Origin: Gamsiella multidivaricata
Taxonomy: Eukaryota; Mortierellomycota; Mortierellomycetes; Mortierellales; Mortierellaceae
Reading direction: 5' to 3'
DNA length: 32,032 bases
Assembly (NCBI RefSeq): GCF_025024155.1
Contig: NW_026251863.1
Span: 1 to 32,032, forward strand
Positions 1 through 9,823 of the stretch are shown in pieces (within the stretch, counting starts at the first letter, position 1; every line of letters starts with the position of its first letter). The translations under genes and the position numbers were made by a program. Under the pieces are notes generated by a model, which saw only the letters and a list, made by a program, of their open reading frames with translations, was not told where the DNA came from and did no database searches.

Positions 1-582
1 CTTGACATCCTCAAGAGCTGTAGGCGGAAGTGTGGCCGACAAAGCAATAAACGCCACTCCTGGAGCGACCATCGAACGCAACTCTCCAATGCGACTATAG
101 GCTTTTCTGAATTCTGGACCCCAGGTGCTGACATAATGAGACTCATCCAAGACTATTGCTTGCAGTTGCCGTTGCCATGTCGTCGTGGACCAAAGCTGCC
201 GTAAGCGTCGACTATCAAATATGATTTCTGGTGTCATGAAAACAGCCCTGAACGTTCCCTTAGCCAGCTCTTCGATTTTGTCGGAATCAATAGTCGTGTT
301 GCCTCCGAGGGATATGCTTCTTATTCCCAATTCTCGGAGTTGTTCCTGCATCAACGCCTCAAGAGGTGAGATAACAACAATAATGCGATTCTCCCAAAGT
401 ACGAGAGGGAGGAAGTAGACCAGAGTCTTGCCCCAGCCGCATCCAGCAATGAGGGTACAGTCCTGGCCTTGTCCGATACATTCGACAACTCTCAGTTGCA
501 ATGGTTTGGGAGTGACCCTGAATACGTCTTGGCACCTCGTGATAGCGTCTCCATTCGAAAAGGTTGACCTGGCGAGATTCAT
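1..582 (-). CDS. RecQ-like DEAD/DEAH helicase, N-terminal part (cut by window edge)
   Basis: An open frame of 194 codons starts at ATG 582 and runs off the left edge without a stop. It shows the first half of an SF2 helicase core. A Walker A-like motif GCGWGKT lies at residues 47-53, a Walker B box LDESH at 145-149 followed by YVSTWGPEFR, and motif III SATLPP at about 182-187. The order and the aromatic-rich loop after DESH fit the RecQ family, ATP-dependent 3'-5' DNA helicases. Only about 30 residues precede the core, so this is a minimal or truncated form, of the kind often amplified in fungal genomes with mobile or subtelomeric DNA (inference). No intron is visible. No promoter element was recognised upstream (583-780). 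The helicase fold is secure; the exact subfamily is not. Confidence 0.85.
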   Translation of the reverse strand, partial: MNLARSTFSNGDAITRCQDVFRVTPKPLQLRVVECIGQGQDCTLIAGCGWGKTLVYFLPLVLWENRIIVVISPLEALMQEQLRELGIRSISLGGNTTIDSDKIEELAKGTFRAVFMTPEIIFDSRRLRQLWSTTTWQRQLQAIVLDESHYVSTWGPEFRKAYSRIGELRSMVAPGVAFIALSATLPPTALEDVK

Positions 583-994
583 GGTGAGAAGAGGCTGATA
601 AGAAAAGGCTTTTGTAGTTAGTAAGAGGGACTTTGTTGATATGCTAGATGTTTCGCTGGTAATGTGTGGCGCGGCCATACCACTGTCGAGGCTTATGAAG
701 TGGGCGAGAACTGGTGAGTTCGTGATGAGAAGATTGATCAAGGTTGAATCTAGGCACTTTATTTCAGGAACAGGCGCGTCAACTTGCAGCCGTTAGAACA
801 GTTAGAATGCAAACCCTTAATATTTTTTTGCCCGCCCCTGGATAACATGGACGAAAAAGGAAATAGCAAATTTACAGTCCATTTCAGACAGAGAGGGCTG
901 GGCCGAGCCTATGCACGTTCATTTCCACAATCTTCCCATGGTAGCTCTACCTTGGACGCGTTCTTTTGCTAAGTGGCTCGCCTGTTCAGTGATG

Positions 995-1027
<33 letters not shown>

Positions 1028-1042
1028 GCGCCCACACTTCCC
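583..1042. other. Intergenic, divergent promoter region
   Basis: This stretch separates the leftward helicase gene from the rightward small SMP-type gene. It holds a GT microsatellite and AT-rich stretches. Short open frames here (for example 784-972) show no recognisable protein and look like chance. Confidence 0.5.
994..1022. repeat. (GT)n microsatellite
   Basis: An uninterrupted GT dinucleotide run of about 14 units lies just upstream of the TATA box of the small gene at 1202. Confidence 0.95.
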
Positions 1043-1050
1043 TATAAAAG
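1043..1050 (+). promoter_or_regulatory. TATA box (TATAAAAG)
   Basis: TATAAAAG lies 152 bp before the chosen ATG at 1202. It argues that transcription begins near 1070-1080. That excludes the longer in-frame reading that would start at 1025, upstream of the TATA box. The leader between them is C/A-rich with repeated ACAACAAGCCAACCCCC-type units. Confidence 0.7.
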
Positions 1051-1201
1051 CAGCTTCTTTTCGCCCTTCCTCCCACACACCAACCCTTTCCTCCCCTCTT
1101 CTTCAAACCTTCAAAAGCACATCAGCACACCAGCACACCAACAACAAGCCAACCCCCACAACAAGCCAACCCCCACAAGCACGCACACCAAGTCCTCAAT
1201 C

Positions 1202-1375
1202 ATGAACTCATCAAGCGGCAAGTCGAACACCCCCTCGAGAACTCCGATGACCAAGGATTCGGCCTCGAGGATCCAGAGCGCGGCCGACCGTAACCCATCT
1301 TCGTCTACCGCTACAACTGGCTTCAAGGAACGTTCCCAGTCGACCGCTGACAAGAAAGCCAACGTTGACAAGTAG
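1202..1375 (+). CDS. Small SMP-domain (seed maturation protein-like) protein, 57 aa
   Basis: A single-exon gene of 57 codons. The sequence MTKDSASRIQSAADRNP, followed by a GFKERSQSTADKKAN stretch, matches the two-part SMP-type motif (T..A..RIQSA.. / F..R.QS.A) of small hydrophilic fungal proteins distantly related to plant seed maturation proteins. The product is very rich in Ser, Lys, Asn and Thr, has no membrane segment, and is probably disordered. Its biochemical role is unknown; the plant relatives are LEA-like and linked to desiccation. The ATG at 1202 was chosen because the TATA box lies at 1043, downstream of the other in-frame ATG. An AATAAA at 1541-1546 could be the polyadenylation signal, preceded by a 15-A run at about 1484-1499. 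A strong TATA box suggests regulated, stress-type expression (inference). Confidence 0.7.
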   Translation: MNSSSGKSNTPSRTPMTKDSASRIQSAADRNPSSSTATTGFKERSQSTADKKANVDK

Positions 1376-2045
1376 CTGGCCCGCAACCCTGTTCCCATCT
1401 GTGGCCTTCGTCGAGTTAGTCGTATTTGACCTTGACTCGCAACCCAAGCACAAGAACGTGCATATCACTCCTTATCAACTAGCAAAAAAAAAAAAAAAAG
1501 CAGTTCGTAGCAACACTAGTGATTTCAATCGTTCTTGTCAAATAAACGGCACCTGTCATATTGATCTTCATATCTCGCAAAAGTGTTGTTGAGAGACAGA
1601 TCTTGAACAATTCTACGAAAGTGATAGGAATGCTGATAATATTGACCTTGCCCGACGGCTCATTTTTCTTGTGAGAACGGAGGTCCGTTTTGCGAGCATG
1701 GCTGGACCAGCACGCATTCACTTTCGCCAAGCACGATATTTTGGCGTTCTTGTATGTCGCCAACAATTACAGCCAGAGTTTATGCGAGACCATGTCTTCT
1801 CCATCCACGATTGTTGAAGACTAGGCACTTCCTTTTTCCACTGTCTCGCTGCTGTCCACATTGGTGAGTGTTGCCACTGCCAACCACCCTACTCTTATTT
1901 TTCAAGGGTCATGTCCACATCGCGATTGCACAATTTCTCATGCTCTTCACAAATGGCCCTGCTTTGTCGTCTCCCACACTATTCGAAATAGTTCTCTAGA
2001 TCGCAATCAACACTTAGGATGAAATTGAGAGTCATCTTGTAACAG
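1376..2045. other. 3' region and spacer without a recognisable gene
   Basis: The stretch contains the probable 3' UTR of the small gene, with an A-run and AATAAA at 1541. Beyond about 1560 I see no open frame with protein-like character. Parts after 1800 may be more-degraded ABCA sequence, but I cannot show it. Confidence 0.4.
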
Positions 2046-2049
2046 AAAT

Positions 2050-2870
2050 AATCTGGGTTCGATGTGCAGACATCGCTGATCCACATCTTGACTGGACTGT
2101 ACAAACCTACTCAAGGATAGGCTCGACTTGCAGACTACGAACCCGACATGCATGCCAATGATATGTATCGAAGCACTGATATCTGCCCGTCAGCACAATA
2201 TTCTCTGGGACAGTTCGGTACGTCATGGCAAATAGCCTGAATCATGATCAGTATGAGGGACAGCCGACTCGACATTCCTAATATTTCGTTTGTCCTTTTC
2301 TTTGTAGCCCCTAGACTGTGGGAGAGCATTTTCCTACGGGTGCTGCAAGGGTGTCACCGCTTTTGATGAACACGTCGTGGTATTGGCCTCCATAAATGAA
2401 GACTCGCTCGTTTCTCTCAAAGACCGTTTGACCAGGGGACTCGGTGAAGGCCTGGCAATCGCCATTACTCTAGTTGACAGTCATGTGATCGTATTCTTGG
2501 ATGATCTCACGGTAGGTTTTGACGTTTCGATCCGTCTCCAACGCTGAGCAAGGTCGCACCATCGTTCTGACGATTCATTCCATGGAGGGGACCGAGGTGC
2601 TGTTCGCCAGGCTCGCAATCATGGCCAAGGGTACGTTGTGCTGTATCGGAAATAAGATCCGATTCAAGGACCTGCACAACCGGCTGCGGATTCAAGATTA
2701 CATTCGCAAGCAAACCCGAAAACACAAAGCGAGCTCATTATATTATTCTGCCTCTTCCTGAAAATGCCAAGAGGTTGGGTTCATTTGTCAGACCCGGCTT
2801 GAGAGCTTAAAACGAGACCGAGTTTGACCCAGCGGTTGACAACTGGGGTCTCAGCCAGACAATATTGGGG
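2050..2870 (+). pseudogene. ABC transporter subfamily A, nucleotide-binding domain relic
   Basis: Pieces of one ABCA-type ATPase domain appear in the right order but in different frames. SLIHILTGLYKPTQG (about 2072-2116) is the end of Walker A and what follows it; the GAGKT itself has decayed to VQT. LISARQHNILWD (about 2178-2213) matches the Q-loop region (IGxCPQHNILWD). GEGLAIAITLV then IVFLDDLTVGFDV (2443-2526) matches the signature region and Walker B. GRTIVLTIHSMEGTEVLF and LAIMAKGTLCCIG (about 2554-2647) match the H-loop and the ABCA-specific tail. DNWGLSQTIL (about 2838-2867) matches the closing WGxSQTTLEEVF motif. Stops (TGA near 2545) and frame breaks separate the pieces. The gene is dead; a live copy elsewhere would have been a lipid-transport ATPase. 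Confidence 0.75.
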
Positions 2871-2879
2871 CTGTAACAT

Positions 2880-5160
2880 TCGAGAGAACAGAATACACTT
2901 TGATGACACACTTCATCTACATGTACATGGAATACTCTAACAGTCGAGACGGACATGTTTTTGGGCTGCTCCTTGTCATTTCAGAGGTCGATGGACGCTT
3001 ACACGCGACCACGGCTCGTCTCATTCCATTAGCACTAGCCCGTCCTCTCCCTTCTTCCATCTCCGCGGTACCGTTTGCACCAACATCGTCTTTATTGGCC
3101 CTATTGCTTTCGATAGGTCCTTGCTTTCCATCAACTTGCTCTCTCACCACCCCTACTGTGCTTTCCCGCCGTTGCTGCTGTTGGTACTATTATTGCATCT
3201 TGCTGTGCTCTTCCTTTTTTTTTGTGCCTTGTGGTCTTTTTTATTTTATTTTTTTATGCTGGCACTGCTTCTTACTGCAGGTCGCTCTATTAGCTTTCGT
3301 GTTTGTTGCTGACTATGGCTGCAGTTACTTTGAAATGTGCTAATATTCTGTTGCTGCTTCTGCTGCTGCTGCATTTGCTTCTTTTTCATACATCTTGGAA
3401 CAACACGATGTTGTTTTCGGGCATCTATACTGCCATCATCATCCGAAATTTTGATTTGCTGCTGTTTGATGATCGCTGTAGTTCACTTTGCTGTCCATAC
3501 TGCTTACCTACGCGGTAATGGCCATTTCTAGCACGTGTATTTATTTATAAAGATGTGCCTAGCTAATAGACTGGGCGGCTGGCTGCTAGCATGGGCGTGT
3601 CTTAATGCTGCATCCGAATGCGATCGAATGGGAGGCTCTTGGCCTACGACCCAGCTGATTGACGAGACGACCGATTCGACTTTTGCTGCGCCAAGCCGTC
3701 TAACGTCCATTACGATAGAAATAATGTCATTAAAGAACAGATCGATAGACCAAGATCCGCAATGCAATGAGTGGATCCGTATTCAGAGTTATAATGCTTA
3801 CCTTGCTGCGGTTACGGTCTAGTTCGAGCCCTGTGGTGCTGGTACCTCCCCCTGCCCTTTCCTTCCTTTGCCCCTCCTGTTCCTCCTCCTGGACCCCCTC
3901 CTAGATCCTTCCAGTGCACACCACCCGCACTCGTTCTACTGTCCCCCCTCATCATTCTTCCTCATTGTCCACATTCGCCCTTTTCCTCTTATACTCGGCA
4001 CACATTAGTCATCCAATGCAAAGGAGCCAAACTCACGACCAGGCTTTCAGAAGCAGTCACTCCTAGCCGGAGTGAGAGCTCTACTGGGCAGCCACAGCCA
4101 GCGCCGATCCCTGACTTTCCCCTACCCGCTCCGCCTCTACTTTGAACCCATCATATCAAGCCGACTTGACTATAAAAAAAAAGACTGATCGAGACCGAGA
4201 TGTAAGGGTGAATGGAAAGACTCATCTAGAACGGTAATCTAAGCATCTCTCGTCTTGACTATCTGTGCCTTGGGGCCCATTGCCCTATTGAAGTGCTGTT
4301 TGTATCTCTATGCTGTGCAGCCGTAAGCACACAGGGCTCACAGCACACGGCAGTGCAGCTGTTAGGCCTCGCGCGTCCTTTTACTGATAATAGCTCTGAA
4401 GTATAACACCCTTTTGAACAAAGTATTAGTTTCAGCTCCTTTGGGTAAGTTTTCCTGATCATGTTGACAGAGACTCTTTGGCTCATGGACACCGGGGTCG
4501 CAGCATGCTGATTGTTACTAAGTAAATCATTCGTACAAAGAAATAAAAAAGACAAAAAAAAACGACAACGACGGAGAAGATTCGCGTCAGTGCCCGCAAA
4601 CGACCGGCCTTGAGCTAAAAACAACGCTTTGAAGAGCGAGAAAGTGCCTGTGGCATGCCTTGAGCGACTGATTGCGTTCTTAAGGTCATCTTCTTGGGGT
4701 CGTGTTCCTGAGATTTTTTGGGCGAAGCAGATAAAAGTGAGCATGAACTGCAGTCCTTTGTGTGTAACCACGACCGCAGATAAAGTTCAAGCCCCTTCCA
4801 CTACTACCAAGCCGTGTGCCTGTGGCCAGGTCAACCGGAACGCAAAGAAAACAAAAACCCTTTCCAGCACATACACACACACACACACATTTTTTTTTCT
4901 TCCGGATGCATATTCAGACAGGTGGAATGGGTCAAAAACAAAAAAGTAAGAGCCGCAATGGCTGGATGGAGCCGACTGTTCCCTCAAGAGAGATGCATGT
5001 CACGTAGATGGAGCTGTATTTCCCTACTCTCTGCACACCTAGAGCGGTCGGAAGCGATGTTGCATAGTGGCGATGTAGGACACGAAGCTATATATCAATG
5101 TATTGATCCCCCATCAATACTCAGGTTGTGAAAAAAAAAATGCTCCCTCGGTACCAATGG
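2880..5160. other. Gene-poor spacer, pyrimidine-rich
   Basis: No convincing gene was found. 3150-3500 is T-rich with CTG/TGC-like runs, which create meaningless Cys/Leu/Phe-rich frames. 3840-3960 is a strongly C/T-biased strand. 4541-4563 has A-runs. The open frame of 170 codons at 4259-4771 (-) has no recognisable domain and overlaps other frames; I treat it as chance. Confidence 0.4.
4873..4889. repeat. (AC)n microsatellite followed by T-run
   Basis: About eight AC units are followed directly by a run of nine or ten T residues. It produces shadow frames rich in His/Thr and Cys/Val. Confidence 0.9.
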
Positions 5161-5465
5161 TAACTTAGGACTCAATTGAACCTAGTGGCAAGGTACGACA
5201 ACACCTTTCCACCGCTTGTTCTGGAGGATATCGCTGCCACGAAGTTTGGCCATTTCTTCCTCGCGCTCTCTCGATCTTGCGCCAGATTCAACCATCCGCG
5301 AGCATAAATTCTCCAAAACCATTTCCTCATTCCTCATTCTCATCCAAAGTTTCATCTCGTTTTAGGCAAAACGGAGCACGGTATCGTCATCGCGGGCATC
5401 GATTTGCTTAGCCCGGCCTTGAGCGCTTCATCTTAAAGCGCGTTTTCGGAATTACCGTTGCTGGT
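5161..5465 (-). pseudogene. Degraded coiled-coil protein fragment
   Basis: Read on the minus strand, a charged helical sequence persists across several stops: KQIDARDDDTVLRFA, stop, NEMKLWMRMRNEEMVLENL, CSRMVESGA. After a one-base frame change comes RSREREEEMAKLRGSDILQ, then NKRWKGVVVP. The composition (Glu, Arg, Met, Leu) and spacing look like a coiled coil from a real protein that has lost its frame. Each visible in-frame stop (TAA, TGA) could come from CAA or CGA by one C-to-T change. I do not recognise the family. It may be the tail of a mobile-element protein, and the boundaries are approximate. Confidence 0.35.
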
Positions 5466-6931
5466 CACCATTTTAAATGATACTCAGACACTGCCAAGAT
5501 AAAGCCATATCCGTCTGTCATGCGCCAAAGAAAAGATAAAGTCATATACAAGTTGCCCAAGTCATGTCCTTATCTGAAGCCCACACTATTTGCCGAGGAA
5601 GTAATTCATGACCATGGGTACTTCGAGAAAATGATCCTGTCTAAATCCTCCTTCTGAGACATAGCCCAGAAATCCGGGAGCAGAGCAAGAGCAAGTAGCC
5701 TAGGAGACGATCCAGAGATCGCCGAAGAAGGTTAAGGAACAGCAGAACCAGATCAGGGGATTGTACAAACTCCGTCCCCAACGCCACGTTCGTTTTAGTC
5801 AAATAGCACAAACGGCCTTCAGGAAAAAAGGCTGTCTGTAGATGAGCGCAGAGCACTGTCTCATTGCTACAAGCCTTATGAGGGAGGACAGGAGCGCGCG
5901 AAACTTGTATCAACGTTGGATCTTGTTGCAAATGGCTTTTTACATAAAATTTTCAGTCAACGCCGTTAAAACACCGTGCTGAAAGGGAGTGGAGATTACT
6001 GCGCTTTTCGATCGAGAGACACATCGTGTCAGTACTGGGAGTGTAGCGAGAACTCCTTTCCTTCTATTCATCAACGTTGTTCAAGACAAAGAAGCGACAC
6101 CTCAAGCAGGCGAACGGAGCGACCCTCAACAAGGGCACCTCGCAGGTAGTAAACGCCGCTCGATGCAAGGGGAAGTGACAGCCGGGAATGATAAGACTGG
6201 TGCTTGTAATGGGAGGTGCAGTGTCTGGAAACAACAAGGGCACCGTTCGGTGTCAACAACTCATAACAGCCTAAAAGAAGAATATAACGCGACTTTTGCA
6301 CGAACTTGGTGATAATAGTTTGCACAAAAAAAACAAGGATTTATTACTACTACGATACGCATAAGTAGCGACCCACAACATGCTCACAGCCTGTACCGGT
6401 GAATAGAGGACCTCTATGGAATGCTGCCAGTGCGGTGCCTTGGGAAAAGGTCGAGGGTCGAGCTATCAAGTACCAATAATGCAACTAGGAGAGAGATCGA
6501 GACCATAACGCTGGCCACAACATGGCTCGCGCTGCCCTCCGTCTTATAAAACACTAAGAGTGACCTCCGGAGCTGGCGTGTCCACGGCAATAATAACAGC
6601 AACTAAGCGCCGTGTGGAGCGGCAGCGTAGATACAGTGGAGGATGAAAAAGAGTTGTGCCAAGCTCTTGTTACACAAAATTGAGCGAGGACGGCGAGCAA
6701 TTAGGGTGACAATCAAAGAGGGAGCTTGTCGCGTTCGCTCTAATCGGCCCCTTTGCGACCAAAGTGTTTGCATAGAGACGCACGTTCCTGAAGGTGGAGG
6801 TAGGGAGGGTCAGGGTGGAGTGTTGGATCCGGGGCGTGTAAGTCAATAGTTGGTTTGTAATAGTTTATTATTATTTTTTATAGTAAAAGTAATGTTAGTT
6901 ATGTAAGATATACATTGTGAGGTGTTTGTCT
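5466..6931. other. Spacer without a recognisable gene
   Basis: Open frames of 60-107 codons occur at 5641-5931 (-), 5989-6312 (+), 6414-6602 (-) and 6643-6849 (+). None shows a known motif, good start context or splice logic. The last 80 bases are AT-rich and hold the probable 3' UTR of the leftward membrane-protein gene. Confidence 0.4.
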
Positions 6932-7828
6932 TTAGTGGCGGCGACGGAAGAGCCCTCCAAAGCGCGAGGGTTTTTCGGTGTAGACAACATTCTCGGCAGC
7001 AGGAGCAGGGGGCGCAGGGCGGAAGGTGCGACGACCCCACCAACGGAACTGAACGACCATGCCCAAAATAGCCAATACTATAAAGGATGCCAACAGGGCG
7101 TACTGGGCACCAGTGAGTTTGCCAACGCGATTGTCGATGCCGTTCTTGGAGTTGATAAACGAGTCTGTCTGTTGAAGGAAACCGGTGTGAACATAGAAAT
7201 CAACACCGGCTACGAAGGAGTAGGCACCGACGAGGGCAGAACCGATCATGACGGTCTCGTGCTTACGAATGAATCCGAAAATGAATCCGACAATAGCAAG
7301 GACACCGAGCAGGATGCCACGGCCGGTGCTGGAGGTAATCACGCCGCCAGACTTCCAGCCCAAGATCCAGAGACCCAGGGAGTACAGGGCCAAAGCGCCC
7401 AAGACGGCGACGCCAAGTCGCGAACAGCAGACAAAGAGGAGACCACCAAAGATGCCAACGACGATGGAGACGACAAGGAGGAGGGTCGAGGAGGTAACAC
7501 CGCCGTTGGCCATGCCGACGTAGGCAATATTAGCAAAGAAGTAGAAGCCGATCAAGAACATGGTGGTATGGAAGAAACGGACGCCGAAGAAGCAGAGGAT
7601 GAGGCCAAAGGCGATGAGGATGGCACCCATGATGCCACCCTGGACTGTGATATTGTAGGGACCATCGCGTGCAGCGGCAAGAGCCGAGTCGTTATTGTCG
7701 GCTCTCTTTCCTGCGATCGGTGCAGCCTGGGTCATGAAGTTGATGAGGGTTGAGAGTACAAGGAGCACGTGGATAGGTACACATCGTAGAGCTGGGCATG
7801 CTCCTGAGGAGACTGCAGTGGAGGACAT
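6932..7828 (-). CDS. TM7S3/TM198-like (DUF4203) multi-pass membrane protein with signal peptide
   Basis: A single-exon gene of 298 codons. Residues about 15-40 form a hydrophobic signal peptide (HVLLVLSTLINFMTQAAP) followed by GKRAD, a possible KR processing site. The mature part begins hydrophilic, then has about seven membrane segments, including GAILIAFGLILCFFGVRFF, STLLLVVSIVVGIFGGLLF and GILLGVLAIVGFIFGF, and ends with YALLASFIVLAILGMVVQF. The tail is cytosolic and basic (RFRWWGRRTF, FRRRH). This layout matches the DUF4203/TM198-TM7S3 family found in many fungal genomes. Human TMEM198 is linked to Wnt signalling, but the fungal role is unknown. An in-frame ATG 29 codons upstream (7915) was rejected because the TATA box at 7893-7900 lies between the two. 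Confidence 0.85.
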   Translation of the reverse strand: MSSTAVSSGACPALRCVPIHVLLVLSTLINFMTQAAPIAGKRADNNDSALAAARDGPYNITVQGGIMGAILIAFGLILCFFGVRFFHTTMFLIGFYFFANIAYVGMANGGVTSSTLLLVVSIVVGIFGGLLFVCCSRLGVAVLGALALYSLGLWILGWKSGGVITSSTGRGILLGVLAIVGFIFGFIRKHETVMIGSALVGAYSFVAGVDFYVHTGFLQQTDSFINSKNGIDNRVGKLTGAQYALLASFIVLAILGMVVQFRWWGRRTFRPAPPAPAAENVVYTEKPSRFGGLFRRRH

Positions 7829-7892
7829 GGTGTGTGGACGCGGGTGATGGGTGGGGGGAGCAACGAAGAACAGGGAAGGGAGGTGGCAGGCC

Positions 7893-7900
7893 CTTTTATA
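7893..7900 (-). promoter_or_regulatory. TATA box (TATAAAAG on the minus strand)
   Basis: The plus strand reads CTTTTATA, which is TATAAAAG in the gene's direction, 65 bp before the chosen ATG at 7828. It has the same sequence as the TATA box of the small gene at 1202. Confidence 0.7.
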
Positions 7901-7929
7901 GCGGAGGGGGACCATGATGATGGGTGGGA

Positions 7930-8692
7930 CAAGGAGATGGTTATGGGTTGTACCCTGCTGTCTCGGCCATTTTTTTTAATTCACTTAAGCTATTTCCGCT
8001 AAATTATTAGTTTATGGCTATTGCAGCACAAAAAGCAACGGACAGCATGCACGCAAAGCAAATCATAGTTCGAGTCCAGCCCAGGATTGCTTGGATGATG
8101 TAACCCGAGGACCTGTCCTGCCGCAAACGAACCAAAATGCCAAAACACAAAAATGGATCTCAGCTCAGGAACAACTTTGAACTGAGCAAACGGGAGACAG
8201 AAAGGCGCAAAAGGTGTATACACAAACACATATAAACAAATACACATTCGGCATCGATGTCCTCTTTTTTGAAGGAAGCTGCATAAATGGATAGGAATAT
8301 ACGTGTTCGTTGCTTGCGTTTTCTGGTCCATTCTCAGCCGAAGGTCAATGGAGCGAAAGTGCATCTCGGTAGCAGGTTAGGGGAGGCGGAAGTACAGCTG
8401 CAAATCAGTCCATGGATAAAGTACAACTTCCTGATGTTATTTCGGTAAAGAATATATTTTAGGTTGCCAGAACCTTACTTTCCAACACTAGAGGCCCCGT
8501 CTCCATAACTCTTACAAAGATAGTCTTTGCGTCCGCCGCATAATGTGCACACTCAAGCAGATACGACTGGCGCGATTTTAGCCCTGCAGTACGATGCAGA
8601 CCATCTCATATTACAGACAAGTGTATTTCTTCCATGAAAACGATTTGTTTCCATTTCCTGCTTCCGCTCAATGCTATGAATCTCCTGCACCC
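7930..8692. other. Spacer between the membrane-protein gene and PBDC1
   Basis: It holds the promoter of the gene at 7828 and the 3' UTR of PBDC1. The only longer frame (7999-8364, -) is Cys/Phe-rich without a motif. No RNA gene was recognised. Confidence 0.4.
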
Positions 8693-9552
8693 CTACTTTT
8701 TTGACTTGCAGTGAACAGAGTTAAGTCCTGCCTTGTTGCGAGCGATCTCGATTGTCAGGAACTGCATACGGGTCACTAAGATCGATTGAAAACATATCGA
8801 CAATCCAATGTTAGACTATAAATCTGCTATACACATCTCCGGCGGTCACAGAATCAGCGAGTCTAATTGCAATTGACACTATGATCCATGAAAACACCTC
8901 CTTATCCGAAAGAGATATCTTACCGAACATGGTGTTGTCTTCAGAGTATCCCTTGCTGGCATCGATCCTGAGGAGCGAGCCAAAGTTGTAGTCGGTGACC
9001 TTGCCTCCATCATACCTGTTGATAAAGGCGCGCCACTTCTCTTTCATCTCGGGAGACTTGAAGTCCTTAGCCTCGTCCAGGACATCAATCTTGAAGTCGG
9101 AGCCGAATGTAGCAATAAAATCAGCATAGATCTCATCGTCGATCCTATGTTGATTTGTGATCGTTGAAAAATTGAAGGTACAAGGTGAACGCTGTGGAAA
9201 AAGAGGACAGAATTTGCAAGCGTCGCCTTGGATACACTAATTCCTTTGCAGCTTCAAATGTTTCAGTTCCTCATGTCCAATCCTACATGGGGTCTCTGAG
9301 CGTACTTTGTCAATTTGAGCTTGGAACCATCCATAGCCTCGAGAAGTGAGAAATAGGTTTCGGCGTGGTGCATAGCCTTGACAGCCCATTGCTTCTCTAA
9401 AGGTGTATTTGAAAAGCAACTACTGGTGTTAAATTTTCGTCCGTGTACATGCAAAAATGCTCCTGGTACCTTTTCGTTCCGTTTCCTGAAAGCTGCTTCC
9501 TCGTACCAATCTCCTGAAGCTGCTCCAATTCGTCGGCGGAAGGAAGAGACAT
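8693..9552 (-). CDS. PBDC1: PBDC1 / Ypl225w-type eEF1A folding chaperone
   Basis: Four exons join in frame: 9552-9507, 9396-9306, 9144-8924 and 8775-8693, with introns of 110, 161 and 148 nt, all GT-AG. The product is 146 aa, the same length as yeast Ypl225w. Family blocks are clear: EKQWAVKAMHHAETYFSLL, IDDEIYADFIATF, KEKWRAFINRYD, then YNFGSLLRIDASKGYSEDNT and MQFLTIEIARNKAGLN. The human protein is called polysaccharide biosynthesis domain-containing 1, a misleading name. The yeast protein is a cytosolic chaperone that works with the nascent-polypeptide complex to fold newly made eEF1A (established knowledge). All splice phases fit (1, 2, 1) and the TAG stop is at 8693-8695. The gene looks intact and functional. 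Confidence 0.92.
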
Positions 9553-9823
9553 GGTGTTGCTGTATGCTGTTAGTGTGGGTGAGTGAGTGTTGAGTGACAA
9601 TGAACTGATCAGCGTACAGTGCATGCTCGATGTTTTGATGGCATCCAGTCACAGCAGCGCCGGAGGACGCTCTAAAGGCCATGCACTTCTAATACGTCAT
9701 TTTAGGCGTCTCAGCCCCACCATCCTCCCATTGCCACTTTCAGCACGAGTAACCACTCAATTCCACCCATTCACATCTCTCTCTCGTGCTATGGAATCGA
9801 CCATGGAGTCCCCCATTCTCTGA

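Noticed and set aside
1025..1201. N-terminal extension of the SMP-type gene from the ATG at 1025
   Set aside because: The TATA box at 1043 lies downstream of that ATG, so it would not be transcribed; the extension is just Pro/Thr/Ser from C/A-rich leader.
2900..3518. Open frames rich in Cys, Leu and Phe (up to 147 codons)
   Set aside because: They arise from T-rich and CTG-like low-complexity DNA. No motif, no splice logic, and several frames are equally open.
3815..3835. tRNA-like B-box (AGTTCGAGCCC)
   Set aside because: No cloverleaf can be built, and the surroundings are low-complexity pyrimidine tract.
4259..4771. 170-codon minus-strand frame
   Set aside because: No recognisable domain, composition like random sequence, and overlapping frames on the other strand are equally plausible.
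6917..7753. 278-codon plus-strand frame, acidic
   Set aside because: It is the complementary shadow of the membrane-protein gene, with biased Asp/Glu/Gly composition typical of antisense frames.
7829..7915. 29-residue extension of the DUF4203 protein
   Set aside because: The TATA box lies between the two ATGs, and the downstream Met gives a proper signal peptide.
8080..8100. tRNA-like B-box (AGTTCGAGTCC)
   Set aside because: No matching T-stem, A-box or acceptor stem can be formed around it.
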